Positions 9,177 to 17,220 of a DNA stretch of 64,000 nucleotides are shown piece by piece. Below the pieces are notes generated by a model. That model saw nothing but the letters and a program-made list of their open reading frames with translations. It was not told the origin of the DNA and made no database searches. Each line of letters opens with the position of its first letter. The stretch's first letter is position 1. The stretch is from Rubricoccus marinus. Its GTDB lineage: Bacteria; Bacteroidota; Rhodothermia; Rhodothermales; Rubricoccaceae. The position numbers and the translations under genes are program-made. The stretch spans positions 793,896 through 857,895 of the forward strand of contig NZ_MQWB01000001.1 in NCBI RefSeq assembly GCF_002257665.1, read 5' to 3'.

Positions 9177-12100
9177 GTGCCCCGTCGCGCCCGCCTGAGC
9201 CTCGCGTTCTGCGGCCTCGCCCTGCTCCTGTGCGCCGCTGGCGCGCGCGCGCAGGCGCCAGAGGCCGAGGTCCGCATTGACCGGCTGAGCGTCGAGGACG
9301 GCCTCGCGCAGTCCATCGTGACCGCGCTCGTGCAGGACCGCCACGGCTTCCTGTGGATCGGGACCGAGGGCGGGCTGGACCGCTACGACGGCTACACGTT
9401 CACGCCGTACCGCAACGTGCCCGGCGAGTTGGGCTCGCTCTCGTCGTCGTTCGTGAACGCCCTCGTGGAGACGCCGGACGGCGCGATCTGGGTGGGCACG
9501 CACGGCGCGGGCCTGAACCGGCTGGACCCGGCCTCTGGCGTCGCGCGGCGGTTGCGGCACGTGGCGGAGGACCCGGCGACGATCAGCGCCGACCGCATCA
9601 GCGCGCTGTTCGCAGACCGCGACGGGCGGCTGTGGGCCGGGACCGAACGAGGCCTCGACCTCGTGGACCTCACGACAGCCCGCGTCCGCCGCGTCGCCGA
9701 GGCCCAGGAGGTGACCGACATCGCGCAGGACCCCGCCTCTGGCGATCTCTGGGTGGCCACGCACGAGGGCCTCTTGCGCGTCTCGCCCGCCAGCGGCCGG
9801 ATCCTCCGCCGCTACGGCGCCGAGACGCTGGGCGGCGAGCAGGTGGCTGCGGTCTGGACCGACGCCGACGGGACGCTCTGGATCGGGACGGACACGTCCG
9901 GGCTGACGCGCCTGGACCCCCGCACGGGACGGACCGTGCGCTTTGCGGACGTGGGGACCGGCACCCCTGGCGTGGCGGTGCAGGACATCCTGCGCGACGC
10001 CAGAGGCGCGCTCTGGGTGGCGACGATGAGCGGCCTCGTCCGCATGGATGTGCGGCCGCCCCAAACCGAGCGGTGGACCGTTTTCCGCCCGTCGGAGACC
10101 GACCCGGGCTCGATCTCGGCCGAGAGGGTCCGCACGCTCGCGGAAGACCGCACCGGGCTCGTGTGGGCGGGGACGTGGGGCGCGGGGCTCAACAAGGTGC
10201 GGCAGACGCCGTTCCAGCGCTTCGCCGCCGATCCCGGCCGGGTGGGGGCGCTGTCCTCCAACGACGTGATGGGCATGGCCCAAGACCGCGACGGCACGCT
10301 CTGGGTGGGCACCTACGACCGTGGCCTGAACCGCTTGGACCTCGCTACTGGCGCCGCGAGCCAGGACCCCGGGTGGCCGGTGGAGCTGAGGCAGAACGGC
10401 GTCCGCGCCGTCGCGGTGGACGGCCTGGGCGCAATCTGGGCGACCGGCGACGCCCGAGGCCTCTGGCGCCGGGACCCCGGCACGGAGCGCTGGGCGCGCG
10501 TCCCGTTCGAGGACGGCGCAGGCGTGGAGAGCGTGACGCACGTCGCCGCCGCGCCGGACGGCAGCATCTGGGCCGCGACGTACGGCGGCGGGCCGTGCCA
10601 CGCCGAGCCTCTGGCGCAAGAGGTCGTGTGCCCCGCGCGGAACTGGACCGGCGCCCGCGCGCTCCGGTCCGACCTCGCCTACACCGTGTTCGCCGAGGCC
10701 GACGGCCGCCTCTGGGTCAGCCTCTGGGGCTCGGGCGCCGACCTCGTGGACCCCGCCAGAGGCCGCGTCGCGTCGTTCGAGAACCGACCCGAGGACCCCG
10801 CTTCGCTCACGGACAACAACGTCACCTCGTTCTACCGCGACGCCCGCGGAGAGCTCTGGCTCACTACCTACGGCGGCGGCCTCAACCGCTTGCTCAGCAC
10901 GGCCGGCGGCGGCCGCTTCGCGCACATTACCGAGGCCGACGGCCTGCCCAATGGCACTACCTACGGCATCCTCCCCGACGCCAGAGGCGATTTCTGGGTC
11001 TCCACCAACCGCGGCCTCGCCAGGATGGACCCGGCCTCTGGCGAGATGGACACCTTCGGCCCGGACGACGGCCTGCCAGGTGAGGAACTCAACGGCTACT
11101 CCTTTCTCAAGCTCCGCGACGGCCGCATGGCGTTCGGCGGCCTGAGCGGCCTCGCCGTGTTCAACCCGGACGCGATCACGGGCGACGCCCGGCCACCCCA
11201 GGCCGTTGTCACAGCGGTGCGCGTGCTCGGGCGCGAGATCGACGTGCCCGCCACGGGCGCGCCGGCTCCGATCGTGCTGACGCACCAGCAGTCCGCCATC
11301 GCGTTCGACGTCGCGGCGATGGACTTTACCGCCCCGGACCGCAACCGCTACGCGTTTCAGCTAGAAGGGCTGGAGAGCGCGTGGAGCCCGCCCAGCACAC
11401 GCCGGACCGCCGCCTACACCAACCTCCGCCCGGGCCGCTACACCTTCCGCGTCCGCGCCTCTGGCGCCGACGGGGCATGGAACCCGGCAGCGCTCACGAT
11501 CCCCGTCGAAGTCCGGCCCGCGTGGTGGCAGACGTGGGCGTTCCGGCTCGCCGCGGGCGCGGGGCTCCTGGCCCTCGTCGTGCTCGGCGTGCGCGAGGCC
11601 AGCCAGCGCCGCCTCCGAGCCGAGGTGCAGCGGCTCGAAACAGAGCAGCGCCTCCAGGCCGAGCGCGAGCGGATCTCGCGCGACCTCCACGACCACGTCG
11701 GCGGCCAGCTCTCTGGCCTCATCGCCAGCGCCGAGCTGGCGCGCCTGCAGCGCCGCCGGGCGTCTCGCGCCAGAGGCCAGGACGAGCGAGCAGAGGTCGG
11801 GGCCTCTGGCGAGAGGGGGAGAGCAGGCGAGTCCGCCCCGTTCCCACCAGAGGCCGACGCCATCGACCGCATTGAGGAGGACGCGCGCGAGACCATGCGG
11901 CAACTCCGCGAGACCGTTTGGGCGCTTCACCACGAGTCCGTCACGCTCGCCGACTTCCGCAGCCGCCTCGACGCCGACCTCCGCCAGAGGCTCCGCGGCC
12001 ACGAGCGGCCCGTGGCAACCGTCACGCTCGACGGCGACGCCACGCACGTGCTCTCGCCGCTCCAGGCGCTGCACCTCTACCGTATCGCGCGCGAGGCCAT

Positions 12101-12356
12101 CACCAACAGCCTCAAGCACGCCGACGCCGCCCACATCGCCGTCACGATCCGCCACAGCGCGGGCGCGGTAACGGTCGAGATCCGCGATGATGGCACGTTC
12201 CGCGCGCCGGGCGAGGAGGCCTCTGGCGACGGAGCCGCTGCCGAGGTCTCCGGCTTCGGCATGGGCTCGATGCGCGCGCGGACGGAAGCGATCGGCGGGC
12301 GCTTCGACGTAGAGACGGAGGCCGGGACCGTTGTGCGCGTCAGCGTCCCGGTATAG
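9177..12356 (+). CDS. Two-component propeller sensor histidine kinase (Reg_prop / YYY / HisKA_3)
   Basis: The GTG at 9177 leads straight into a signal peptide (PRRARLSLAFCGLALLLCAAGARA); an upstream GTG at 9123 is possible. Residues ~30-690 carry many repeats of the type LWIGT..GGLxRxD, forming a double beta-propeller sensor. A YYY domain follows (FAFQLEG-like RYAFQLEGLESAW, LRPGRYTFRVRA), then one transmembrane helix (WWQTWAFRLAAGAGLLALVVLG). The HisKA_3 dimerisation helix has the phospho-acceptor in ERISRDLHDHVGGQLS, and the ATPase domain shows ITNSLKHA, IRDDG and GFGMGSMRAR. Unlike many Bacteroidota hybrids it has no fused receiver or HTH. No partner response regulator is adjacent. It most likely senses an extracellular glycan or small molecule. 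Confidence 0.93.
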   Translation: MPRRARLSLAFCGLALLLCAAGARAQAPEAEVRIDRLSVEDGLAQSIVTALVQDRHGFLWIGTEGGLDRYDGYTFTPYRNVPGELGSLSSSFVNALVETPDGAIWVGTHGAGLNRLDPASGVARRLRHVAEDPATISADRISALFADRDGRLWAGTERGLDLVDLTTARVRRVAEAQEVTDIAQDPASGDLWVATHEGLLRVSPASGRILRRYGAETLGGEQVAAVWTDADGTLWIGTDTSGLTRLDPRTGRTVRFADVGTGTPGVAVQDILRDARGALWVATMSGLVRMDVRPPQTERWTVFRPSETDPGSISAERVRTLAEDRTGLVWAGTWGAGLNKVRQTPFQRFAADPGRVGALSSNDVMGMAQDRDGTLWVGTYDRGLNRLDLATGAASQDPGWPVELRQNGVRAVAVDGLGAIWATGDARGLWRRDPGTERWARVPFEDGAGVESVTHVAAAPDGSIWAATYGGGPCHAEPLAQEVVCPARNWTGARALRSDLAYTVFAEADGRLWVSLWGSGADLVDPARGRVASFENRPEDPASLTDNNVTSFYRDARGELWLTTYGGGLNRLLSTAGGGRFAHITEADGLPNGTTYGILPDARGDFWVSTNRGLARMDPASGEMDTFGPDDGLPGEELNGYSFLKLRDGRMAFGGLSGLAVFNPDAITGDARPPQAVVTAVRVLGREIDVPATGAPAPIVLTHQQSAIAFDVAAMDFTAPDRNRYAFQLEGLESAWSPPSTRRTAAYTNLRPGRYTFRVRASGADGAWNPAALTIPVEVRPAWWQTWAFRLAAGAGLLALVVLGVREASQRRLRAEVQRLETEQRLQAERERISRDLHDHVGGQLSGLIASAELARLQRRRASRARGQDERAEVGASGERGRAGESAPFPPEADAIDRIEEDARETMRQLRETVWALHHESVTLADFRSRLDADLRQRLRGHERPVATVTLDGDATHVLSPLQALHLYRIAREAITNSLKHADAAHIAVTIRHSAGAVTVEIRDDGTFRAPGEEASGDGAAAEVSGFGMGSMRARTEAIGGRFDVETEAGTVVRVSVPV

Positions 12357-12774
12357 AGGACCCGGGCGCACACGGAAGGCCTCTGGCGCAATGCGCCCGC
12401 TTCGGCCCGCCAGGGAGAACCGTGGGTTCGGGAGAACTGCGCGGGACCTCTTCACCCGCTGCGGGCACGAGCTCGCAATGTGTAGCACGAGTGAACATGG
12501 CGTATTTCAGATCGGATACAATCTCTGGAAGGGCGTTATCCCTTTGGAAACGGACTTTCTAAGGCGATACTCCCAGCGCTCCCCATCGCGGGGCAGCAAT
12601 GAGCGGGGGCCGAGCGACTGTGGTGGGACGCCCGGCCCCCGTTTTTCGGCGCGATGGAGGCGTGGAACGGCCGCCTCCCGTGTTCTGGGGAGGGGCGAGG
12701 GGATTCGGGGGGCGCACCTTGGGACTCTCGCGCTGGCGCACCGTCAGCGACCTTGGTCCCCGCCTTTTCCAGCC
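12357..12774. other. Gene-free region, AT-richer core, possible small RNA
   Basis: The 418 bases hold no credible protein. Bases ~12480-12570 are clearly richer in A+T than the surroundings. They are followed by a short GC hairpin (~12578-12600) and a strong terminator hairpin (12604-12646). A transcript starting near 12560 and ending at ~12646 would be a compact structured RNA; alternatively this is only the trailer of the sensor gene. Confidence 0.4.
12604..12646 (+). terminator. Rho-independent terminator
   Basis: A 9-bp stem CGGGGGCCG / CGGCCCCCG with a 20-base loop containing TGTGGTGGGA, followed by TTTTT. It could end the sensor gene 250 bases upstream or a small RNA. Confidence 0.8.
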
Positions 12775-13278
12775 ATGCCTCGCCTGCTCCTACTCCTCGC
12801 CTTCGCGCTCGCCTTCTCCGGCTGTTCCATCTTTGGTGGCTCCGACGATTCGGACTGCGGCAGCGGCGACCTCGCCAGCGGCTCGCTCAGCGCCACCGTC
12901 GCGGGCAACGCCTTCGACGCGGTCTGCGTCCAGGGCCAGCTCTCCAGCGGCGCCCTCGCCATCGGCGGCAACCTCGGCGCGACCGAGGGCGGCAGCCAGA
13001 AGCAGATCAACATCACGCTTCCCGGCGCGCAGGCGGGCCAGACGTACCAGATCGGCGCGCTCGGCACGGCCACCATCGCGACCTACTCCGAGCTCAGCAT
13101 CGACGATCCGACCGACACCAGCCGGCTCTACACCGCCGCCCCGGGCGCCGGCAGCGGCTCCATCACCGTGGACGCCGTCTCGGCCTCTGGCGCCAGCGGC
13201 TCCTTCGAGTTCACCGCGCGGAACAGCGACGGCCAGACGGTCGCGGTCACGGGCGGACGCTTCGACATCGATTTCTAG
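12775..13278 (+). CDS. Small lipoprotein of unknown function
   Basis: The ATG at 12775 starts a lipoprotein signal MPRLLLLLAFALAFSGC with lipobox FSGC; the frame is open upstream but has no coding character. The mature ~150 residues are rich in Gly, Ser, Ala and Thr, with two cysteines soon after the lipidated one and a probable all-beta fold (SLSATVAG, FEFTARNS, GGRFDIDF). It resembles generic Bacteroidota DUF6252-like secreted lipoproteins in outline only. It ends just before a decamer hairpin shared with convergent proC. Confidence 0.75.
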   Translation: MPRLLLLLAFALAFSGCSIFGGSDDSDCGSGDLASGSLSATVAGNAFDAVCVQGQLSSGALAIGGNLGATEGGSQKQINITLPGAQAGQTYQIGALGTATIATYSELSIDDPTDTSRLYTAAPGAGSGSITVDAVSASGASGSFEFTARNSDGQTVAVTGGRFDIDF

Positions 13279-13329
13279 CCCGCATCCGCATCCGCTAGAG
13301 GCTCTCCCCGTAGAGCGCTCAGGGCGGTC

Positions 13330-13370
13330 GCGCCAGAGGTGTCGTGGTGGGACCTCTGGCGCTTCTTTGT
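13330..13370. terminator. Decamer-built hairpin between convergent lipoprotein and proC
   Basis: The stem GCGCCAGAGGT / ACCTCTGGCGC is a decamer and its inverse around the loop GTCGTGGTGGG, followed by TTCTTTGTTT. It lies between two stops, 13278 (+) and 13373 (-), and is well placed to terminate the plus-strand transcript. Confidence 0.75.
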
Positions 13371-13372
13371 TT

Positions 13373-14197
13373 CTAGCCGTCGAGGTCGCTGAGCTGGCGG
13401 CTGCGCTCGGTCGCGATCTGCACCGCGTCGATCATCATGGTGCGGAGGCCGTGCTTTTCTAGCTCGGCGACGGCCGCGATGGTGGTCCCGCCGGGCGTGG
13501 TCACCTGATCGCGGAGGATGGCGGGGTGCTCGCCGGTTTCCTGCGCCAGCCGCGCGGCACCCAGAACGGTCTGCACCGCGAGGCGGCTGGACGTGGGGCG
13601 CGGCAGTCCCTGCTTGACGCCCGCGTCCGTTAGCCCCTCGATCAGCATGAACACGTAGGCCGGTCCGCTGCCCGAGAGCCCCGTCACGGCGTCCATCAGG
13701 TTCTCCGTCACCACCTCCACAATGCCGACGGCCTCGAAAACGGCCTGCGCCGTCGCGACGTGGCTCTCGTCGGCCCATTCGCCAGCGGCCAGGGCCGTCG
13801 CGCCTTCGTCTACGAGCGCCGGCGTGTTCGGCATCGCGCGGACGACGGGGAGCTCTTGGCCGAGCGCGCGGGAAAGCGCGCCCGTCGGCACGCCGGCAAG
13901 CGTGGAGAGCACGAGAGTGCCCGGCGCGACGTGCGGCCGGATCTCCTCCATCAGCGCCGCCACGTTCTGCGGCTTTACGCTGATGATCACGATGCTCGCG
14001 CCCGAGACCGCGCCGCGGTTGTCGTCGGAGACGTGGACGCCTGGAAACCTCTGGCGCAGCGCCTCGCGCGCGGCCTCGCCCCGGCGCGTCGCGCGGATCT
14101 GATCGGCCGGGAGGTCGCCGCCGCGCAAGAGGCCGCCGACGAGGGCGCTGCCGATGTTGCCGGCCCCGAGGACGGCGAGGGTGTGGTCGCGAAGCAT
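13373..14197 (-). CDS. proC: Pyrroline-5-carboxylate reductase
   Basis: Catalyses the last step of proline synthesis, NAD(P)H-dependent reduction of pyrroline-5-carboxylate, in the cytoplasm. The Rossmann motif VLGAGNIGSALVGGLL is at residues ~9-24. The C-terminal dimer domain holds the family signature region: GLSGSGPAYVFMLIEGL, TDAGVKQGLPR and TTPGGTTIAAV. At 274 residues it matches the family length. Only a near-match of the decamer (14047) lies inside it, fewer than its neighbours. It is transcribed away from the shell-protein genes, so no operon link is implied. Confidence 0.95.
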   Translation of the reverse strand: MLRDHTLAVLGAGNIGSALVGGLLRGGDLPADQIRATRRGEAAREALRQRFPGVHVSDDNRGAVSGASIVIISVKPQNVAALMEEIRPHVAPGTLVLSTLAGVPTGALSRALGQELPVVRAMPNTPALVDEGATALAAGEWADESHVATAQAVFEAVGIVEVVTENLMDAVTGLSGSGPAYVFMLIEGLTDAGVKQGLPRPTSSRLAVQTVLGAARLAQETGEHPAILRDQVTTPGGTTIAAVAELEKHGLRTMMIDAVQIATERSRQLSDLDG

Positions 14198-14381
14198 AGC
14201 AGGGGAGGGGGAGAACGGGGAAGTTCGGGCCGCTCTCCGGCGCCAGAGGTGGAGATGAGCCCGATTTTCCGACCCTGGCCTCTGGCGCCAGCGGCGCGTT
14301 GACGCTCTCGCGCGCGAGGCGGTACCTTGCCTGCCCGGCGCTCCACGCAGGCGCGCCCCCCAATCTCAGCAGAACCCCACA

Positions 14382-14672
14382 ATGGCAGACGGAGACTACG
14401 GCGCCGCGCTTGGCATGGTCGAGACCCGCGGGCTCGTCGGTGCAATCGAAGCCGCCGACGCGATGGTGAAAGCCGCTCGCGTGAACCTCATCGGCAAGGA
14501 GCAGATCGGCGGCGGTTTCGTGACCGTCATGGTCCGCGGCGACGTCGGCGCGGTCAAGGCATCCACGGACGCAGGCGCCGCCGCGGCAGAGCGCGTGGGC
14601 GAGCTCGTCTCGGTGCACGTGATCCCACGCCCGCACTCGGAAGTCGAAGCGATCCTCCCCGACGCTTCCTAA
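14382..14672 (+). CDS. Bacterial microcompartment shell protein (BMC-H, CcmK/PduA/EutM type)
   Basis: A 96-residue single BMC domain: [55 protein letters not shown] and a late [12 protein letters not shown]. Such proteins form hexamers that tile the facets of microcompartment shells. It contains no copy of the window's decamer. The stop is six bases before the second BMC gene. No signature enzyme, encapsulation peptide or vertex (BMC-P) gene is in the window, so the cargo is unknown. Confidence 0.93.
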   Translation: MADGDYGAALGMVETRGLVGAIEAADAMVKAARVNLIGKEQIGGGFVTVMVRGDVGAVKASTDAGAAAAERVGELVSVHVIPRPHSEVEAILPDAS

Positions 14673-14678
14673 AGACCT

Positions 14679-15197
14679 GTGGACCGCTCCGAGTTCTCGG
14701 ACATCGGCGCGCTCGGCATGTTGGAGACGCACGGCCTCGTCGCCGCCATCGAGGCGGCCGATGCCATGCTCAAAGCCGCCCCCGTGCGGCTCCTCCAGCA
14801 GCAGCGCACCAACCCCGCCCTCATCACGCACTTCGTGGTGGGGGAGGTCGGCGCGGTCCAGGCGGCCGTGGACGCGGGCCGCATGGCGGCCGAGCGCGTA
14901 GGGCGCGTCGCCGCAGCGCACGTGATTCCTCGCCCCGGCGAAGGCCTCCTGAGCACGATCGTGTTCCCGGAGACCGGGAAACCCAAGACGGCGCCGTCCA
15001 AAGCGCCCGATAAGGCCTCCGAAACTGAAGGCGCCAGTGGCCCGCCGGATGCGGCCTCTGGCGCGGACTACGCGTCGATGACGGTCCGCGAGTTGCGCTC
15101 GCTCGCGAGAGACCAGCAAGACGAGGCGATGTCGGGCCGCGAGATCGCCCGCGCGACAAAGGCGGAGCTCGTGGCCTACCTCTCGGAGGTCGCCTAG
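14679..15197 (+). CDS. BMC-domain shell protein with C-terminal SAP/Rho-N-like extension
   Basis: Residues ~9-95 repeat the BMC-H pattern of the previous gene ([49 protein letters not shown]). The GTG start at 14679 is supported by alignment with that gene. A Pro/Ala/Ser linker (~108-133) follows, partly made by a decamer (AASGAD). The last ~38 residues ([14 protein letters not shown] ... [13 protein letters not shown]) look like a Rho-N/SAP helix-extended-helix, a nucleic-acid or protein-binding module found at the end of a few shell proteins. Seven bases separate it from the YbbR gene. Confidence 0.88.
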   Translation: MDRSEFSDIGALGMLETHGLVAAIEAADAMLKAAPVRLLQQQRTNPALITHFVVGEVGAVQAAVDAGRMAAERVGRVAAAHVIPRPGEGLLSTIVFPETGKPKTAPSKAPDKASETEGASGPPDAASGADYASMTVRELRSLARDQQDEAMSGREIARATKAELVAYLSEVA

Positions 15198-15204
15198 CGC
15201 CTCC

Positions 15205-16215
15205 ATGGCCGCCCCGTCGCTCCGGACCCGGCTCCGAACGCTGTTCCCACGCTCCGACGGGCGTGGGTCCGAGGAGCCGGATACGGGTCGCAACGGGCTC
15301 GCGCTGAGCCTGTCCTTCTTGGTCGCGCTCGTGCTCTGGTTCACGTTCTCCATGCAGGAGACGTACACCACTACGATCGAGGTGCCGCTGGAGATCGCGG
15401 CGCTGCCCGACGATCAGGCGCTACGCCAGAGGCCTCCTCAGACGGCGCGCGTTAGCGTGCAAGGGCAGGGCGAAGCGCTGCTCTCGCTGACGTGGAGCCC
15501 CCCGCGCGTGCGCCTTTTCGCTGACGGGCCGACCGTGGACGTGGCCGCTTCTGTTTCGGAGTCGGGGTTGCCTGCGGGCGTGACCGTTCTCGGCGCGCAG
15601 CCGCGATCCATCCGCTTGGACCTGGACGAACGCGTCACGCGGGACCTGCCGATCCGGCTCAGAGGCTCCGTTCGCGCCGCCGCGCCGTTCGACCTCTTGA
15701 ACACGCCACAACTGACCCCGGACACCGTCCGGATCACGGGATCACGAGCGCTCCTGGAAAGCTTCCAGTCGTGGCCGACGGCCCCGTTTGTCCGCAACGA
15801 CGTGCGGAACGACCTCTCGACGCCGCTCGCGCTTTCGGACACGCTGGCTGGCCTCGTGGAACGCTCCATTACCACAACGGTCCTGACGGCGACCGTGGGG
15901 GAGTTCACGCGAGGGGAGATCACGCTGGACGTAGAGGTGGAGAACCTTCCGCCGGGGATCGAGACCGTTCGGTTTGAGCCCAAGCGCGTGGCGGTGGAGT
16001 ACCGCGTGCCGGTGGGGGCGGCGTACGCGCAGGTGGAGCGCGCGGGCCTACGCGCAGTCGTGGACTACGCCGACATCGCGCGGGACTCCACCTCGGGTAG
16101 CGTCAGGGTAGGCATCCGCGTCCCCGAGAACATCGACGTGCGCGACGAGCGCGCGAGTCCCTCGCGCGTGGAGTACTTCTTGGTGCGCCGCGCTCCCTCG
16201 CCAGAGGACGAGTAG
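15205..16215 (+). CDS. YbbR-like domain protein
   Basis: One N-terminal transmembrane helix (~residues 30-50: LALSLSFLVALVLWFTFSM) is followed by repeated extracytoplasmic YbbR-like beta domains (TTTIEVPLEI, DLPIRLRG, ITLDVEVENLPPGI). In Firmicutes YbbR (CdaR) regulates the c-di-AMP synthase CdaA, and in Bacteroidota it usually follows a cdaA homologue. Here no cyclase gene is adjacent and the gene instead follows two shell proteins with a 7-base gap, so they may be co-transcribed. Length 336 residues. Confidence 0.82.
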   Translation: MAAPSLRTRLRTLFPRSDGRGSEEPDTGRNGLALSLSFLVALVLWFTFSMQETYTTTIEVPLEIAALPDDQALRQRPPQTARVSVQGQGEALLSLTWSPPRVRLFADGPTVDVAASVSESGLPAGVTVLGAQPRSIRLDLDERVTRDLPIRLRGSVRAAAPFDLLNTPQLTPDTVRITGSRALLESFQSWPTAPFVRNDVRNDLSTPLALSDTLAGLVERSITTTVLTATVGEFTRGEITLDVEVENLPPGIETVRFEPKRVAVEYRVPVGAAYAQVERAGLRAVVDYADIARDSTSGSVRVGIRVPENIDVRDERASPSRVEYFLVRRAPSPEDE

Positions 16216-16217
16216 AG

Positions 16218-16250
16218 CCTCTGGCGCGCTCGGCAGCATCGCGCCAGAGG
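16218..16250. terminator. Inverted decamer pair between convergent YbbR and MBL genes
   Basis: CCTCTGGCGCG and CGCGCCAGAGG form an 11-bp stem with an 11-base loop in the 45-base gap between two stop codons. No T-tract is evident. Confidence 0.55.
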
Positions 16251-16260
16251 TCGGGCGGCT

Positions 16261-17193
16261 CTAGGCGGCGTAGGGGGCCGGCGTAAAGCGGAAGCCTCCC
16301 CCGTCCCGGCCCACGCGGCCGATGCCGGGGAACGGCATGTGGCTCGCGAACAGGTGCACCCTTTCGTCTGCGGCGCGGCCGAGAAGCTGCCGCCGCGTTG
16401 TCGCAGCCTGGGCGTCCATGTCGAAGCCGAAAAGCCATTCCGGGTGGGCGAAAAACGCCGCCGGGTGTGCTACGGCGTCGCTCACGATCATCAGGCGCGC
16501 CTCGCCAGAGGCCAGGACGAAGGCCATGTGGCCAGGCGTGTGGCCGTGGGCCGCAACGGCGGTAAAGCCCGGGACGAGTTCGTCGCCGTCGGCGTAGGTC
16601 TGCACGTTGGAGGCCGATTGCAGCGCAGCTTTTGCGGCGCTGGCCCCCTCGTTGTCGCCAGCGGCGGCGTCCAGGAACGCCATCTCTGGGGCGGGGAAGT
16701 GAACGCTCGCGTTGGGAAACGCGGGGGTGCCGCCCGGCGCAAGCCCGCCGATGTGGTCGCCGTGGAAGTGCGAGATCGCGACCCGCGTGACGGCCTCTGG
16801 CGCGATGCCGAGCGCCCGCATGGTGCCCATGAGGTCACCGCCGCCCGTCCCGGTATCGACGAGGACTGTTTCCTCCCCGGCGCGGATGAGCAGCACGCTC
16901 ACGTCCGTCGGGACGCCATCGGTGGGGAGGCCGTGGCTCTCCAAGAGCGCCGTGACGGCCTCTGGCGCCACGTTCGTGCCGACGGCTGAAAGCGGAAGTA
17001 CAAAGCCAGCGTCGCGGATCACGGTAACAGTCGCGCCGCCGACGGCAAAGGTGTGAGCGCTGACGGTGTGGTGGTCGGCCGCGGTGGGGGGCGTGTCGGA
17101 CGTGGCGGCGCGCGCGGCGGTGGGAAGTGCGGCGGCAACGCCAAAGGCGCCGAGGCCCTTGAGAGCGGCGCGGCGGGAGAGAGGGGTGGTCAT
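16261..17193 (-). CDS. Tat-exported metallo-beta-lactamase-fold hydrolase
   Basis: The ATG at 17193 opens a twin-arginine signal (SRRAALKGLGAFGVAAALP, cleavage near ARAA). The mature protein has the MBL metal motif SHFHGDHIGG, a following AHGHTPGH, the acid in IVSDAV and a late ASHMPFPGIG, as in the secreted quorum-quenching lactonase-like / AttM-like group. Zinc-dependent hydrolysis is expected; the substrate is unknown. The frame continues upstream of 17193 without coding character. A tatA gene lies at 51921. Two decamers sit in frame as PEA and others as ASG. Confidence 0.87.
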   Translation of the reverse strand: MTTPLSRRAALKGLGAFGVAAALPTAARAATSDTPPTAADHHTVSAHTFAVGGATVTVIRDAGFVLPLSAVGTNVAPEAVTALLESHGLPTDGVPTDVSVLLIRAGEETVLVDTGTGGGDLMGTMRALGIAPEAVTRVAISHFHGDHIGGLAPGGTPAFPNASVHFPAPEMAFLDAAAGDNEGASAAKAALQSASNVQTYADGDELVPGFTAVAAHGHTPGHMAFVLASGEARLMIVSDAVAHPAAFFAHPEWLFGFDMDAQAATTRRQLLGRAADERVHLFASHMPFPGIGRVGRDGGGFRFTPAPYAA

Positions 17194-17220
17194 GGTCGGG
17201 CGGAGATGGGACTCTGATCT

